Assembly: GCA_019351895.1 (NCBI GenBank)
Contig: JABBOH010000027.1
Coordinates: 1 to 63,552, forward strand
From: Pseudomonadota bacterium
Lineage (GTDB): Bacteria; Pseudomonadota; Alphaproteobacteria; Acetobacterales; Acetobacteraceae
Length of the DNA: 63,552 nt
Reading direction: 5' to 3'
Under the pieces are notes generated by a model. It made no database searches and was not told where the DNA came from. It saw only the letters and a program-made list of their open reading frames with translations. Each line of letters opens with the position of its first letter. Positions within the stretch are counted from its first letter, which is position 1. The position numbers and the translations under genes are program-made. Shown here piece by piece: positions 27,230-39,333 of the stretch.

Positions 27230-27847
27230 ATGGACCTTCACCTCTATCTGGGCTTCCTGGCCGTCACCCTCATCCTCGGCTGCATCCCGGGGCCGAATGT
27301 CGCGCTCATCGTCGCCAATAGCGTCGCCCACGGACCGCGACACGGGCTGATGACGGTCGCCGGCACCGCGGCGGCCCAAGTCATCCAGCTGGTTGCCGTC
27401 TCATTCGGTCTTAGTGCGCTTCTGGCGGGCATGGGGGCGTGGTTCACGGCGCTGCGCTGGCTTGGGGTGGCGTACTTACTCTACCTCGGCTGGCGTCAGT
27501 GGCGGGCGCCACCGATCGACCTCGCGCAAGTCCATGCCGCCGCGCGCGTGCCGTTGCGCGCGATGCTGCCCAGGGCGGCGGCCGTGTCGCTCACCAATCC
27601 CAAGGTGCTGCTGTTTCTGGGCGCGCTTTTTCCGCAGTTCATCTCGGCCTCCCATCCCGTCCTGCCGCAGGTCCTCATCCTGTCGATCACCTTCCTCGTG
27701 CTCCTGAGCATGATCGACTGCGGCTGGGCCCTGACGGCGGGGCAGGCGCGGCGGCTGCTCGCGCGGCATTCTCGGCTGCGCAACCGGCTCTCCGGCGGCA
27801 TGCTGATGGCGGCGGCCTGCGGCCTCGCCGTCGCCCATCGCCGCTGA
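27230..27847 (+). CDS. LysE/RhtB-family amino-acid or amine exporter
   Basis: 205 residues with about six hydrophobic segments. The N-terminal signature is ILGCIPGPNVALIVANSVAHGPRHGLM, read in parts GPNVALIVAN and GPRHGLMTVAG, as in LysE proteins. LTNPKVLLFLGALFPQFI is the conserved central motif. It exports small amino compounds across the inner membrane. Tight spacing to the aminotransferase gene suggests it removes products or excess substrate of polyamine catabolism. Confidence 0.9.
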   Translation: MDLHLYLGFLAVTLILGCIPGPNVALIVANSVAHGPRHGLMTVAGTAAAQVIQLVAVSFGLSALLAGMGAWFTALRWLGVAYLLYLGWRQWRAPPIDLAQVHAAARVPLRAMLPRAAAVSLTNPKVLLFLGALFPQFISASHPVLPQVLILSITFLVLLSMIDCGWALTAGQARRLLARHSRLRNRLSGGMLMAAACGLAVAHRR

Positions 27848-27864
27848 GCCGAGGCGGCGATGAT

Positions 27865-28971
27865 CTAAGCGGGCGGCGACGCGGTCTGACGCTTCACCGC
27901 CTCGTAGGCGGCGATCTCGGCGCCGGTCAGCGGCAGCGGCATGGTCCGTCCGATCGCGACCGAATCCTCCCCCGCCGCGATCACCGCCATCACGGCGACC
28001 GCCTCCGCCGGTGGCACAGGATTGGGCGCGAGGCCATGGATGGCATCCCGCACGCCCTCGTAATAGCGACGGTAGTCGCCGTCGGCTGCGGTCAGAAGCT
28101 CCGCCTCTCCGGTTGCGCCGTCGAAGATCGTCGCGTTGTCGAGGTCAATCCCCCAGTCGAGATCGCCCGGCAGCATGCCCGCGCGAAGCTGCGCCTCCTG
28201 CACGTCGATCCGGCCTTTGACGAGGCTGGCCTCCGTGCCGTGCAGCGCGAAGCGGGCGCTGCCGCCCGAGACGAGAACGCCCGCGCCGAGGATCGCGTGC
28301 AGCCCGGGGTAGGTGAGGATCGCGTGGAACCAGTCGGGCGCCGAGCCCGGGCTGCGGTGGCTCGCCGTCAGCAGCGTCACGCTCTGCGGCAGGCCAAAGA
28401 GCCTCAGCGTCTGGTCCACGAGATGCGAGCCGAGATCGAACCACAGGCCGCTGCCGGGGACGGGCTTCTCGCGCCAGCGATCCTGCGGCACCGGCCGGTA
28501 GCGGTCGATGCGCGAATCATACTCGACGATCGTGCCGAGCCGCCCGCTCGCCAGCGCCGCCTCGACAGTCAGGAAGTCGCTGTCCCAGCGGCGGTTCTGA
28601 AACACCGACACCAGCCGTCCGGCACGCTCGGCTGCCGCCGCGACCCGCCGGGCCTCGCTCAGCGTCACCGTGAAGGGCTTGTCGACCACGACATGCTTGC
28701 CCGCGCCGAGCGCCGCCTCGGCCAGGGCCGCGTGGCTCTGGTTGGGTGAGGCGATCACCACGAGATCGACCTCGGGATCGGTGGCGGCGGCCAGGGGGTC
28801 GCTCACGACGCGCGCTTCCGGCGCCGCCTCGTGCACCTCCTCGACAGGCCGGCTCGACCCGATCAGGGTGAGAGCGAAGCCCGGCACCGCGCGGATGAGC
28901 GGCGCGTGGAAGGTACGGCCGACATAGCCGAAGCCGATGATGGCGGTGCGGATCGGGGGCGCGTCGGCCAT
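27865..28971 (-). CDS. Gfo/Idh/MocA-family oxidoreductase
   Basis: 368 residues from ATG 28971 (an upstream in-frame ATG at 29007 adds residues before the Rossmann fold). NAD(P) fold at the start, AIIGFGYVGRTFHAPLI; conserved HVVVDKPFTVTLSEA (EKP-type catalytic Lys) near residue 95; C-terminal domain WFDLGSHLVDQTLRLFG. It resembles the YdgJ/scyllo-inositol dehydrogenase group that oxidises sugar or polyol hydroxyls. Substrate not determined. Convergent with the LysE gene (17 bp apart). Confidence 0.9.
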   Translation of the reverse strand: MADAPPIRTAIIGFGYVGRTFHAPLIRAVPGFALTLIGSSRPVEEVHEAAPEARVVSDPLAAATDPEVDLVVIASPNQSHAALAEAALGAGKHVVVDKPFTVTLSEARRVAAAAERAGRLVSVFQNRRWDSDFLTVEAALASGRLGTIVEYDSRIDRYRPVPQDRWREKPVPGSGLWFDLGSHLVDQTLRLFGLPQSVTLLTASHRSPGSAPDWFHAILTYPGLHAILGAGVLVSGGSARFALHGTEASLVKGRIDVQEAQLRAGMLPGDLDWGIDLDNATIFDGATGEAELLTAADGDYRRYYEGVRDAIHGLAPNPVPPAEAVAVMAVIAAGEDSVAIGRTMPLPLTGAEIAAYEAVKRQTASPPA

Positions 28972-29151
28972 GTGTGCCTGCTCTGCTGATGGTGGGTGCC
29001 GGACCACGGACGGCCCGACCGCATGGTCCGCTGGAACTTGCCGTTTTTCAACGCCGGAAATGGGGCTGGAGGGCTATCGCAGCGCAGCAAATGGCCTATC
29101 TACCGGCGGCGATAGAACGGCGTCGCAGGCGCCGCCAATAGGAGAAGACGT

Positions 29152-30273
29152 GTGACCCTTGAAGCCCTCTTCCAACCCCTGACCGTCGGTGCCGTCCATC
29201 TTTCGCACCGCGTCGTCATGGCTCCCTTGACCCGTATGCGCTCGCGTCAGCCGGGCGACGTGCCGCAGGGCATGAACGCCGTCTATTACGGCCAGCGTGC
29301 CAGCGCCGGCGGCCTCGTCATCACCGAGGCGACGGACATCACCGAGCAGGCCCGCGGCTATCCCGGCGCGCCCGGCTGCTACTCGCCCGAGCAGATCGCC
29401 GGCTGGCGGACAGTGACGGATGCCGTGCACGCCAAGGGCGGCTTCATCTTCCTCCAGATATGGCACACCGGCCGTATCTCGCACTCCTCCATGCAGCCGG
29501 GCGGCGGCGTGCCCGTTGCCCCGTCTGCCGTGGCCGCGCCGGGCACCCACTTCACCCGCAGCTTCGAGAGCGTGCCCTTCGAGACGCCACGGCCGCTGAC
29601 CGGGGCCGAGATCGCCGGCATCGTCGGGGATTTCGCGCAGGCCGCCCGCAATGCTCGCGAGGCCGGGTTTGACGGCGTCGAGATTCATGGCGCCAACGGC
29701 TACCTGATCGACCAGTTCCTGCGCGACGGCACCAACAAGCGGACAGACGGCTACGGCGGCCCGATCGCCAACCGCGTGCGCTTCCTGACCGAGATCGTCG
29801 ATGCGGTGGTCGGCGTCGTGGGCGCCGACCGCGTGGGCGTGCGGCTCTCGCCCTGGGGCACCTTCAACGGTATGGAAGACAGCGACACCGGCGCACTGTT
29901 CGATGTCGTCGCGACCGAGCTTGGCCGCCGCGGCCTCGCCTATATGCATCTCGTCGAGCCCCGCGCCGACCAGAGCAGCGACACCAACGCGCTCCACCCG
30001 AACGCGCCTGACGCTTCCAGCCGGTTCAAGCCGAAGTTCGGCGGCGTTCTCATCGCGGCCGGCGGCTTCACCGGCGAGACGGCGGCTCGCGCCATCGAGT
30101 CCGGCACCGTGGACGCGGTGGCCTTCGGCCGGCTGTTCATCGCCAACCCGGACCTGCCGGAGCGGCTGCGGACGGGCGCATCCCTCAACCGCTACGACCG
30201 CTCCACCTTCTATGGCGGCGACGAGCACGGCTACACGGACTATCCCGCACTGCAGCAGCAGGCGGCAGAGTAA
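29152..30273 (+). CDS. Old yellow enzyme-family alkene reductase (NemA-like)
   Basis: 373 residues from GTG 29152 with AGGAGAAG upstream. OYE marks: MAPLTRMRS, EATDITEQARGYPGAPG, FLQIWHTGRISH, the catalytic HGANGYLIDQFLRDGTNKR (split as HGANGYLIDQFL and TNKRTDGYGG), and C-terminal DAVAFGRLFIANPDLPER. It uses FMN and NAD(P)H to reduce activated C=C bonds, N-ethylmaleimide-type electrophiles or nitro esters. Probably a detoxification enzyme. The 5' spacer to the divergent oxidoreductase is 180 bp, enough for two promoters. Confidence 0.93.
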   Translation: MTLEALFQPLTVGAVHLSHRVVMAPLTRMRSRQPGDVPQGMNAVYYGQRASAGGLVITEATDITEQARGYPGAPGCYSPEQIAGWRTVTDAVHAKGGFIFLQIWHTGRISHSSMQPGGGVPVAPSAVAAPGTHFTRSFESVPFETPRPLTGAEIAGIVGDFAQAARNAREAGFDGVEIHGANGYLIDQFLRDGTNKRTDGYGGPIANRVRFLTEIVDAVVGVVGADRVGVRLSPWGTFNGMEDSDTGALFDVVATELGRRGLAYMHLVEPRADQSSDTNALHPNAPDASSRFKPKFGGVLIAAGGFTGETAARAIESGTVDAVAFGRLFIANPDLPERLRTGASLNRYDRSTFYGGDEHGYTDYPALQQQAAE

Positions 30274-30423
30274 ACGTCGCGTCCCGGAGGTCATCCGGCC
30301 GATGGATAGTTGTAGTCTTAAGCAGTAGGAGAGGCTAAAGCCCCTCGGGCAAATAAAAATCGGCTTGTCAGCGGGCTCCGGTTGGTGTCCGCTGGCGAGA
30401 CCTAGACCAGCGGGAAACGGATC

Positions 30424-31557
30424 ATGGCCCAAGTCTCAATCAGGACCCTCAAGAAGACTTACGACGGCACAGACGCGCTCGCGGTGAAGGGCATCAACCT
30501 CGAAATCGCCGACGGCGAGTTCGTGGTCCTCGTCGGCCCCTCGGGCTGTGGCAAGTCAACCACATTGCGCATGATCGCGGGTCTCGAGGACATCTCCAGC
30601 GGGGAGATCGATATCGGCGGCCGGGTGGTGAACGACGTGCCCCCGCGGGACCGGGACATCGCCATGGTCTTCCAGAACTACGCGCTCTATCCGCACATGA
30701 GCGTCTACGACAACATGGCCTTCGGCCTGAAGCTGCGGAAGTTCCCCAAGGCCGATATCAAGCAGCGGGTCGAGGATGCCGCGCGCATCCTGCACCTCAC
30801 GCCGCTGCTGCAGCGCAAGCCCCGCGCGCTTTCCGGCGGTCAGCGGCAGCGCGTCGCCATGGGCCGCGCCATCGTCCGCAACCCCAAGGTCTTCCTGTTC
30901 GACGAGCCGCTCTCGAACCTCGATGCCAAGCTCCGCGTGCAGATGCGGACCGAGATCAAGAAGGTGCACAACACCGTCCGCACCACGACGGTCTACGTGA
31001 CCCACGATCAGGTGGAGGCGATGACGCTCGCCGACCGCGTGGTCGTCATGAACCAGGGGCTCATCGAGCAGGTCGGCCCGCCGCAGGAGCTTTATCACCA
31101 CCCGGAAACGCGCTTCGTCGCGGGCTTCATCGGCAGCCCAGGCATGAACTTCATCCCGTGCAAGCTGACCAAGAACGGCGACACATTGACGGTTCAGCTG
31201 GAGAACGGGGTCTCGCTTCCGGTCCCGGCCGAGCGGGTGTCGCGCTACATGCCCTATGCCGGGAAGGACATGCTCCTCGGCATCCGGCCGGAGCATCTGC
31301 CTGCCTTCGCCGGCGACAACCGGCCCGGCTTCGTCACCGTCGATGTCGATGTCGATATCACCGAGCCGATGGGCATGGAGACGGTCGTCTATTTCTACCT
31401 GTCCGGCACAAAGCGTGACGGCCGGGACGTGACCGAGGCGCCGCTCTGCGCCCGGGTCGATCCGCTGGTCAATGCCGAGCCGGGCGGTAAGATGCGCCTC
31501 TCGGTCGACATGAACAACATGCACCTGATCGACCCCGCGACCGACAAGGTCGTCTGA
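30424..31557 (+). CDS. Sugar ABC transporter ATP-binding protein (MsmK/UgpC-like), orphan
   Basis: 377 residues. Walker [11 protein letters not shown]-loop [12 protein letters not shown], signature LSGGQRQR, Walker [17 protein letters not shown]-loop [15 protein letters not shown] ~120-residue C-terminal TOBE domain places it in the MalK/UgpC/MsmK group. No permease or binding protein is nearby; such lone ATPases can power several sugar importers. A strong hairpin follows the stop (31569-31593), so it is probably a single-gene unit. Confidence 0.93.
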   Translation: MAQVSIRTLKKTYDGTDALAVKGINLEIADGEFVVLVGPSGCGKSTTLRMIAGLEDISSGEIDIGGRVVNDVPPRDRDIAMVFQNYALYPHMSVYDNMAFGLKLRKFPKADIKQRVEDAARILHLTPLLQRKPRALSGGQRQRVAMGRAIVRNPKVFLFDEPLSNLDAKLRVQMRTEIKKVHNTVRTTTVYVTHDQVEAMTLADRVVVMNQGLIEQVGPPQELYHHPETRFVAGFIGSPGMNFIPCKLTKNGDTLTVQLENGVSLPVPAERVSRYMPYAGKDMLLGIRPEHLPAFAGDNRPGFVTVDVDVDITEPMGMETVVYFYLSGTKRDGRDVTEAPLCARVDPLVNAEPGGKMRLSVDMNNMHLIDPATDKVV

Positions 31558-31568
31558 CCTCGGGCAAG

Positions 31569-31593
31569 GGCGCGCGGTCTCGCTCCGCGCGCC
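31569..31593 (+). terminator. GC-rich hairpin downstream of the ABC ATPase gene
   Basis: GGCGCGCGG and CCGCGCGCC form a perfect 9-bp stem with a 7-nt loop, starting 12 bp after the stop. A short T run (CTTTTA) follows about 10 bp later, so it is an imperfect intrinsic terminator. Confidence 0.55.
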
Positions 31594-31669
31594 ACCTGCG
31601 GCTTTTATGACGGCGAGGGGCGCACGCTGCCCCCTTCCGAGCGGGCGCGCTCTCCGCTAGGTCAGCGGT

Positions 31670-34363
<2,694 letters not shown>

Positions 34364-34480
34364 CGCTTCGGAAAACGGCATCCGGAGCACGATTTCGTAA
34401 CATCTCCGCCCTGGTTTGGCCGTGGGACTTGTGTCTGCTGATGACGTGGACATAACGCCCGTTTTGCCAAGGAGACGTTC

Positions 34481-34834
34481 ATGAGTGACGATCTGAAGCC
34501 TGACCAAGCGGCGGGGCGCCGCTGGCTGTTGCGCCGGCTGGCGCTGCTCGGTCTCGGAGGCGCTGGCCTCGCCGCCGGATTTGCCATTGATGCATCAAGT
34601 CCCGCCGATGCGCAGGGCTATCCGCCCATCCCGCCGCCGCGCTACGAGGCAGTGCCGCCGCCGCCCGGCGTTCGTTACGCCTGGCAGCCGGGCCACTGGC
34701 GCTGGAACGGTTTTCGCTACGTCTGGTTCCCGGGCCGGTATGTTCCGCGCGGGCCGCGTTACGCGCATTTCGTTCCGGGACACTGGGCGCGGCGCTACGG
34801 CCAGTGGGTCTGGGTGCCCCAGCACTGGAATTGA
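34481..34834 (+). CDS. Secreted YXWGXW-repeat-like small protein
   Basis: 117 residues, GGAGACG before the ATG. The N-terminus carries RRWLLRRLALLGLGG followed by a hydrophobic stretch, a possible Tat-type signal, and Ala-x-Ala near SPADAQG. The mature part is rich in Tyr, Trp, Pro and Arg: YAWQPGHWRWNGFRYVW, then FVPGHWARRYGQWVWVPQHW. This resembles the YXWGXW repeat family of exported proteins. Function unknown; likely envelope associated. Confidence 0.6.
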   Translation: MSDDLKPDQAAGRRWLLRRLALLGLGGAGLAAGFAIDASSPADAQGYPPIPPPRYEAVPPPPGVRYAWQPGHWRWNGFRYVWFPGRYVPRGPRYAHFVPGHWARRYGQWVWVPQHWN

Positions 34835-34943
34835 CCCGCGGGACCGAACGGGCCCATCCGTTGTTCGCGTCCCGGCTCGATTGACGCTCCGGCCCCTGTG
34901 ATCTAGAGCCAACGCAAGGTTCTAACCGTCTGTAGGTATTGAT

Positions 34944-35348
34944 ATGCGCTGGCTCGTCGGTCTGCCCCTCATTTTCTCGATTGCCGGCTGCGCGGCCTTG
35001 GCCGGCGAGCCATCCGGCCAAAGGTTTCCCGTCTTCTTCACGCCGATGTCGGGAAGCCTAAGCCACGGCGCGGACGGCGTCGTCACCGAGGCGGCGCGAT
35101 ATGCCGAGCGCTACAGCGACAAGCCCATCACGCTCGTGGCCTATTCGGCCCCGCCCGCCCATCATTACTTGGAGCCGCCGGATCTCGATGCGGCGCGCGC
35201 GGCGGCGGTGACCGCCCAACTCGTCGCCGACGGGGTTCATGCGACCCGGATTCACGTCGTCCCGAAAGGGCCGGTGCAGCCGGCGGTGCCGATGTCGAAG
35301 GTCGAGGTCCGCCGCGTCGACATCATCGTGGGCTCGCCGCCTTCGTAG
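34944..35348 (+). CDS. Lipoprotein with an OmpA-like peptidoglycan-binding domain
   Basis: 134 residues. Signal peptide with lipobox FSIAGC. The rest matches a degenerate OmpA C-terminal domain: FFTPMSGSLSHGADGVVTEAA, the LVAYSAPP strand, LDAARAAAVTAQLVADGVHATRI and the end VEVRRVDIIVG. The canonical Asp and Arg that hold diaminopimelate are only partly recognisable (the Arg of RRVDI is present). Located in the outer membrane/periplasm, possibly stabilising the envelope. Confidence 0.62.
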   Translation: MRWLVGLPLIFSIAGCAALAGEPSGQRFPVFFTPMSGSLSHGADGVVTEAARYAERYSDKPITLVAYSAPPAHHYLEPPDLDAARAAAVTAQLVADGVHATRIHVVPKGPVQPAVPMSKVEVRRVDIIVGSPPS

Positions 35349-35354
35349 GAGCCG

Positions 35355-35690
35355 CTAGCGTTGCCAGAAGGTCATCACGGCGCCGCCCGCGATGACCAGC
35401 GCCCCGCCGCAGACGGTCGGCAATGATGGAGCAATACCGAAGACGGCGGCGTTGATGATCTGCGCCACCACGAAGAACAGCGTCACATAGACGCCGAGGA
35501 GCCGCCCGAAATCCCAGGGCGGCAGATTGACCGTGATGCCGTAGGTCGTCAGCACGATCCCGCCGAGCAGGATCAGGCCGAGGCGCAACGTGCTGCCCTC
35601 GGCATGCAGTCCGCGCCGGACGATGGCGTCTCCGCCGGCCTCCAGCACCGCCGCACCGAGTAGAACCAGCAGCATGAGGCCGTGCCTCAC
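35355..35690 (-). CDS. YnfA/UPF0060-like small inner-membrane protein
   Basis: 111 residues with four hydrophobic helices. GTG 35690 overlaps the upstream phosphoesterase stop by 4 bp (GTGA); ATG 35675 is an alternative. LLGAAVLEAGGDAIVRR (Glu in helix 1), LGLILLGGIVLTTYG, the central PPWDFGRLLGVYVTLFFV and final GGALVIAGGAVMTFW follow the UPF0060 pattern, related to small multidrug resistance transporters. A transport role is inferred only from the fold. Probably co-transcribed with pdeM. Confidence 0.6.
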   Translation of the reverse strand: MRHGLMLLVLLGAAVLEAGGDAIVRRGLHAEGSTLRLGLILLGGIVLTTYGITVNLPPWDFGRLLGVYVTLFFVVAQIINAAVFGIAPSLPTVCGGALVIAGGAVMTFWQR

Positions 35691-36391
35691 GCGACGGCCA
35701 TGGCCGCGCGCGGGCGTCCGACATGGAAATGATAGAGCCGCTCGCGCCCCAGAAGAAAGACCCGCGCGCCCCGGGGAAAGAGGCTCGCGATCGCGCTGTC
35801 CCCGATATCGAGGCCGCCGGTATAGGCGCCGAAGGCCGGCAGCATCAGCCGCCGATGGCCGTCCGTCACGAAGCATGGCCGGGTGACGCTGGCACCGCGC
35901 ACCGGCACCGTCGCCTTCGGGTGGTGGTGGCCGCAGATCTCGGCCTCGCCTGAGCTGCCTTTCGCCTCGTGCCTGAAGGTCAGCGGGCCATCCGGCCAGA
36001 TGGCCGCGACCTTGCCCGGCAGGCTGTCGGGCAGGCGGGGGTCGTGGTTGCCCAGCACCCAGATGAAGTCGGCCTGCTGTGCCATGGCCGCGAGCCGGGC
36101 GGCATCGGCCGCCTGTAGCCGCGCCGCGCCCTCGGCGTCGTGGAAGCTGTCTCCGAGGGCCAGAACCTGCGCCGGCCCATATCGCCGCAGCAGCAGCGCC
36201 AGCCGGTCCAGCGTCACGCGGCTGTCGTAGGGCGGCAGCAGCCGGCCGCGTCCCGCGGCGGCCGAACCTTTCTCCAGGTGCAAATCCGCGACAATCAACA
36301 TGTTACGCGCGGGCCAGAAGACGGCGCCCGCGGGATCGAGCATCAGGCGCTCCCCCGCGAGATGAAGCGGTGCCGCAGCCGTCATGGCCAA
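35687..36391 (-). CDS. pdeM: Ligase-associated DNA damage response endonuclease PdeM
   Basis: 234 residues, calcineurin-like metallophosphoesterase. Metal-site motifs: VADLHLEKG, ALGDSFHD, VLGNHDPRL, and GHHHPKA near residue 155. The Pe member of the Lhr-Lig-Exo-Pe set; the other three genes lie at 36541, 41717 and 42808. Two in-frame ATGs, 36391 and 36385, are equally plausible starts. It lies 149 bp after lhr on the same strand. Confidence 0.92.
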   Translation of the reverse strand: MAMTAAAPLHLAGERLMLDPAGAVFWPARNMLIVADLHLEKGSAAAGRGRLLPPYDSRVTLDRLALLLRRYGPAQVLALGDSFHDAEGAARLQAADAARLAAMAQQADFIWVLGNHDPRLPDSLPGKVAAIWPDGPLTFRHEAKGSSGEAEICGHHHPKATVPVRGASVTRPCFVTDGHRRLMLPAFGAYTGGLDIGDSAIASLFPRGARVFLLGRERLYHFHVGRPRAAMAVA

Positions 36392-36540
36392 GCCTTTGGT
36401 CTCGTTGGTTTTTTATAGACCATGCCTCGAGAAGAACAAGACGGGTACGCCGCCGCTGCCGCGCGGGCCGAGCAAAGGCGCGAAACCGCCTCTTTCTGCA
36501 GGAACACGCTACTACTTCCGTTCAAGGGCTGGTTCATCCG

Positions 36541-39075
36541 TTAGGTGAAGCGAAAGTCGAATCGCGGTGATCGTGCGAGTACGTTCTCGGGATGTTCCTC
36601 GCCCGTCGCCTCGCTGACAAGGGCCTCGGCTTCGGCGAGCAGGTCTTCCTGCGCCGCGCCCACGACATGCTCGCGCCCGACCTCCAGAATGACAGGCACG
36701 GCGAGGGGCGAGACGCGATCGAGCGCCTTATGGTGGATCTTCCCCCGCACGCGCTGGAGCATGCCCGAGACACGGCCAAGGTCGGTGAGGCCGCCCGCCG
36801 CATCCGCCCAAGTCGCCTGCAGCAGGATGTGGTCCGGCTGGTGGCGGCGCAGCACGTCGTAGATGAGGTCGCTGTTCACCGTGACCTGGCGGCGGTTCCG
36901 TTCGGCGCCGGGCAGCTGGCGGTCGATGAGCCCCGCGATCACGGCGACGTTGCGGAAGGTGCGGCGGAGCATGGAACTATCCGCCATCCAGGCCTCCAGA
37001 TCGTCGCCCATCATGTCCTCGTCGAACAGCGCATCGAGGTCGCGCGGCTCATGCGCCGACCATGCGGCGAGCACGTAGTCCGTCGCCACGTAGCCGAGCG
37101 GGCCGATGCCGAAGCGTTCCATGCGCCGGGTCAGCAGCATGCCGAGCGTCTGGTGGGCGTTGCGGCCCTCGAAGCAATAGGCGACGAGATACCAGCGGCC
37201 GCCGCGCGGGAAGGTCTCGACCAGCAGATCGTCCTCCCCCGGCAGCGCCGAGCGGTATTGCTGCATGGCGAGCCATTCCCGCACCGGCTCGGGGAAGGCG
37301 GGCCACGCCGCCGGATCGTGCAGCATGGCGCGCACGCGGGCGGCGAGGCCGGTCGACAGAGGCAGGCGGGCACCTGCGTAGGTCGGCACCTTGGGCGTGC
37401 CGCCGCCGCCATCCGCGACCTCGGCCGTCATCTCCCGCAGCCGCACGAAGCGCAGCAGGCGGCCCGCGAACATGAAGGTATCGCCTTCACCAAGGGTACT
37501 GACGAACCATTCCTCGACCTCGCCCAACACCGGCCCGCGCCCGAGGCGCAGCTTGATCATCGGCGCCTCGACGATGGTGCCGATGTTCATCCGGTATTGC
37601 CGGGCGATGCGGGCGTGGCGGACATGCACCAGCCCCTCGGCGTCGCGGAACAGCTTGCGGTAGCGCTCGTAGACCTGCAGCGCGTAGCCGCCATCCTCGA
37701 CGAAGCTGAGCACCGCGTCGAAGGTCGCGCGGTCGACCGCCGCATAGGGCGCGGCGCGGGTGATCTCGGCGAAGGCGTCATCGGGATGGAAGGGGCCGGC
37801 GCAGGCCATCCCCAGCAGGTGCTGGGCGAGCACGTCGAGCCCGCCGGGCCGCGGCGCGTCGCCGTCCAGCTCGCGCGCCGCCACCCCCTGGCGCGCCGCC
37901 TCGCATTCCAGCACCTCGAAGCGGTTGGCAGGCACCAGGATCGCGTGGCTCGTCTCGTCCATGCGGTGATTGGCGCGGCCGACGCGCTGCAGCAGGCGGG
38001 ACACGCCCTTCGGCGCACCGACCTGGATCACCTGATCGACGCCGCCCCAGTCGATGCCGAGGTCGAGCGACGAGGTCGCGATCACCGCGCGGAGCGACCC
38101 GGCGGCCATTGCGGCCTCCACCTTCCGGCGCTGGCCCACGTCGAGGCTGCCGTGGTGGATCGCGATCGGCAGCGTCTCCTCGTTGATGCGCCAGATGTCC
38201 TGGAACAGCAGTTCGGCCTGGGCGCGAGTGTTGACGAAGATGATGGTGAGGCCCGCCTCCCGCACCCGGTCGAGAATATCTGGGGCCGAGGCGAGGCCCA
38301 TATGGCCGGACCACGGCAGGTGCCCCGCGGGCAGCATGATGCTGAGGTCGGGCGGCGCGGGGTCCGCGACCTCGATGAGCCGCAGGCCGCCGCCCTGGCC
38401 ATCGGCAGAAACATAGGCCGCGAGTTCGGGCTTGTGCGCGACGGTGGCCGAGAGGCCGATACGCCGCGCCTCGGGCGCCAGCCGGTCGAGCCGGGCGAGG
38501 CCGAGTGCGAGCAGGTCGCCGCGCTTGCTCCCGGCGAGCGCATGAACCTCGTCGATGATGACCGACCGCAGCCCCGCGAACATCGTGGCCGCGCCATCGA
38601 GCGACAGCAGCAGCGCGAGGCTTTCCGGCGTCGTCAGCAGGATGTCGGGCGGCATCTCCCGCTGCCGCTGTCGCCGGTTCTGAGGCGTGTCGCCGGTGCG
38701 CGTCTCGATGCGGATGGGCAGCCGCATCTCGTCCACGGGCTCGGTGAGGTTGCGGGCGATATCGGTCGCGAGCGCCTTCAGCGGGCTGACATAGAGGGTA
38801 TGGATGCCACCGCCCTCTGTGGGCTCGGGCCGTTCGGCGAGTTCGATGAGGCTCGGCAGGAAGCCCGACAGCGTCTTGCCGCCCCCGGTTGGCGCGATCA
38901 GCAGGACATGCGCGCCTTGCCGGAACGCCTCGAGGACATCGAGCTGGTGAGGGCGCGGATGCCAGCCGCGGGCCGCGAACCAGGCCGCGAACCGATCCGG
39001 CAGGGCGGCCACATCGGTCGCGGCAGGCGGTTTGCGGGGGGCGAGGGAGCGGCGGCTCATGTCGGATGAGAACAT
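36541..39075 (-). CDS. Ligase-associated DEXH-box helicase (Lhr-core)
   Basis: 844 residues from ATG 39075 (ATG 39060, MSRRSL, equally possible). Helicase motifs: HPRPHQLDVL (Q), LIAPTGGGKTLSGFLP (I), VSPLKALATD (Ia), TTPESLALLL, IIDEVHAL (II, DEVH), GLSATVA (III), IIFVNTRAQAE (IV), ATSSLDLGIDWGGVD (V), LLQRVGRANH (VI). The WH and C-terminal Lhr-core domains follow, without the long extra domain of full Lhr. A 3'-5' DNA helicase acting with the ligase, exonuclease and PdeM in DNA repair. Confidence 0.94.
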   Translation of the reverse strand: MFSSDMSRRSLAPRKPPAATDVAALPDRFAAWFAARGWHPRPHQLDVLEAFRQGAHVLLIAPTGGGKTLSGFLPSLIELAERPEPTEGGGIHTLYVSPLKALATDIARNLTEPVDEMRLPIRIETRTGDTPQNRRQRQREMPPDILLTTPESLALLLSLDGAATMFAGLRSVIIDEVHALAGSKRGDLLALGLARLDRLAPEARRIGLSATVAHKPELAAYVSADGQGGGLRLIEVADPAPPDLSIMLPAGHLPWSGHMGLASAPDILDRVREAGLTIIFVNTRAQAELLFQDIWRINEETLPIAIHHGSLDVGQRRKVEAAMAAGSLRAVIATSSLDLGIDWGGVDQVIQVGAPKGVSRLLQRVGRANHRMDETSHAILVPANRFEVLECEAARQGVAARELDGDAPRPGGLDVLAQHLLGMACAGPFHPDDAFAEITRAAPYAAVDRATFDAVLSFVEDGGYALQVYERYRKLFRDAEGLVHVRHARIARQYRMNIGTIVEAPMIKLRLGRGPVLGEVEEWFVSTLGEGDTFMFAGRLLRFVRLREMTAEVADGGGGTPKVPTYAGARLPLSTGLAARVRAMLHDPAAWPAFPEPVREWLAMQQYRSALPGEDDLLVETFPRGGRWYLVAYCFEGRNAHQTLGMLLTRRMERFGIGPLGYVATDYVLAAWSAHEPRDLDALFDEDMMGDDLEAWMADSSMLRRTFRNVAVIAGLIDRQLPGAERNRRQVTVNSDLIYDVLRRHQPDHILLQATWADAAGGLTDLGRVSGMLQRVRGKIHHKALDRVSPLAVPVILEVGREHVVGAAQEDLLAEAEALVSEATGEEHPENVLARSPRFDFRFT

Positions 39076-39146
39076 AGCGCGAATTTCCGTCGTCGCCCAG
39101 GCGGCATCCCCGAAGCGCTCCCCACTGAGCGTTCCCGGGGACGGCC

Positions 39147-39192
39147 TCATCCACAGGACGCCAGCGACTTCTCGAGATCAGCCTGTGGATAG
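39147..39192. other. Inverted pair of DnaA-box-like sequences in the lhr upstream region
   Basis: TCATCCACA (39147-39155) and TGTGGATAG (39184-39192) each match the DnaA box TGTGGATAA or its complement at eight of nine positions. They lie in a 258-bp divergent spacer that also holds an AT-richer stretch (39220-39250). Two near-matches can arise by chance. Confidence 0.25.
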
Positions 39193-39333
39193 ATGGGGAT
39201 AAGGGAGCCTCCGTCATAAAGACGCTTACTTTACGTTTTAGACGTTTTCTAACGCGCAGCCGCGAATGGGTTTCCAGGAACCGGTTCCGCTTGGCGATGC
39301 TGGCGGGATGCGCATATAATTTGAGCATCAACT

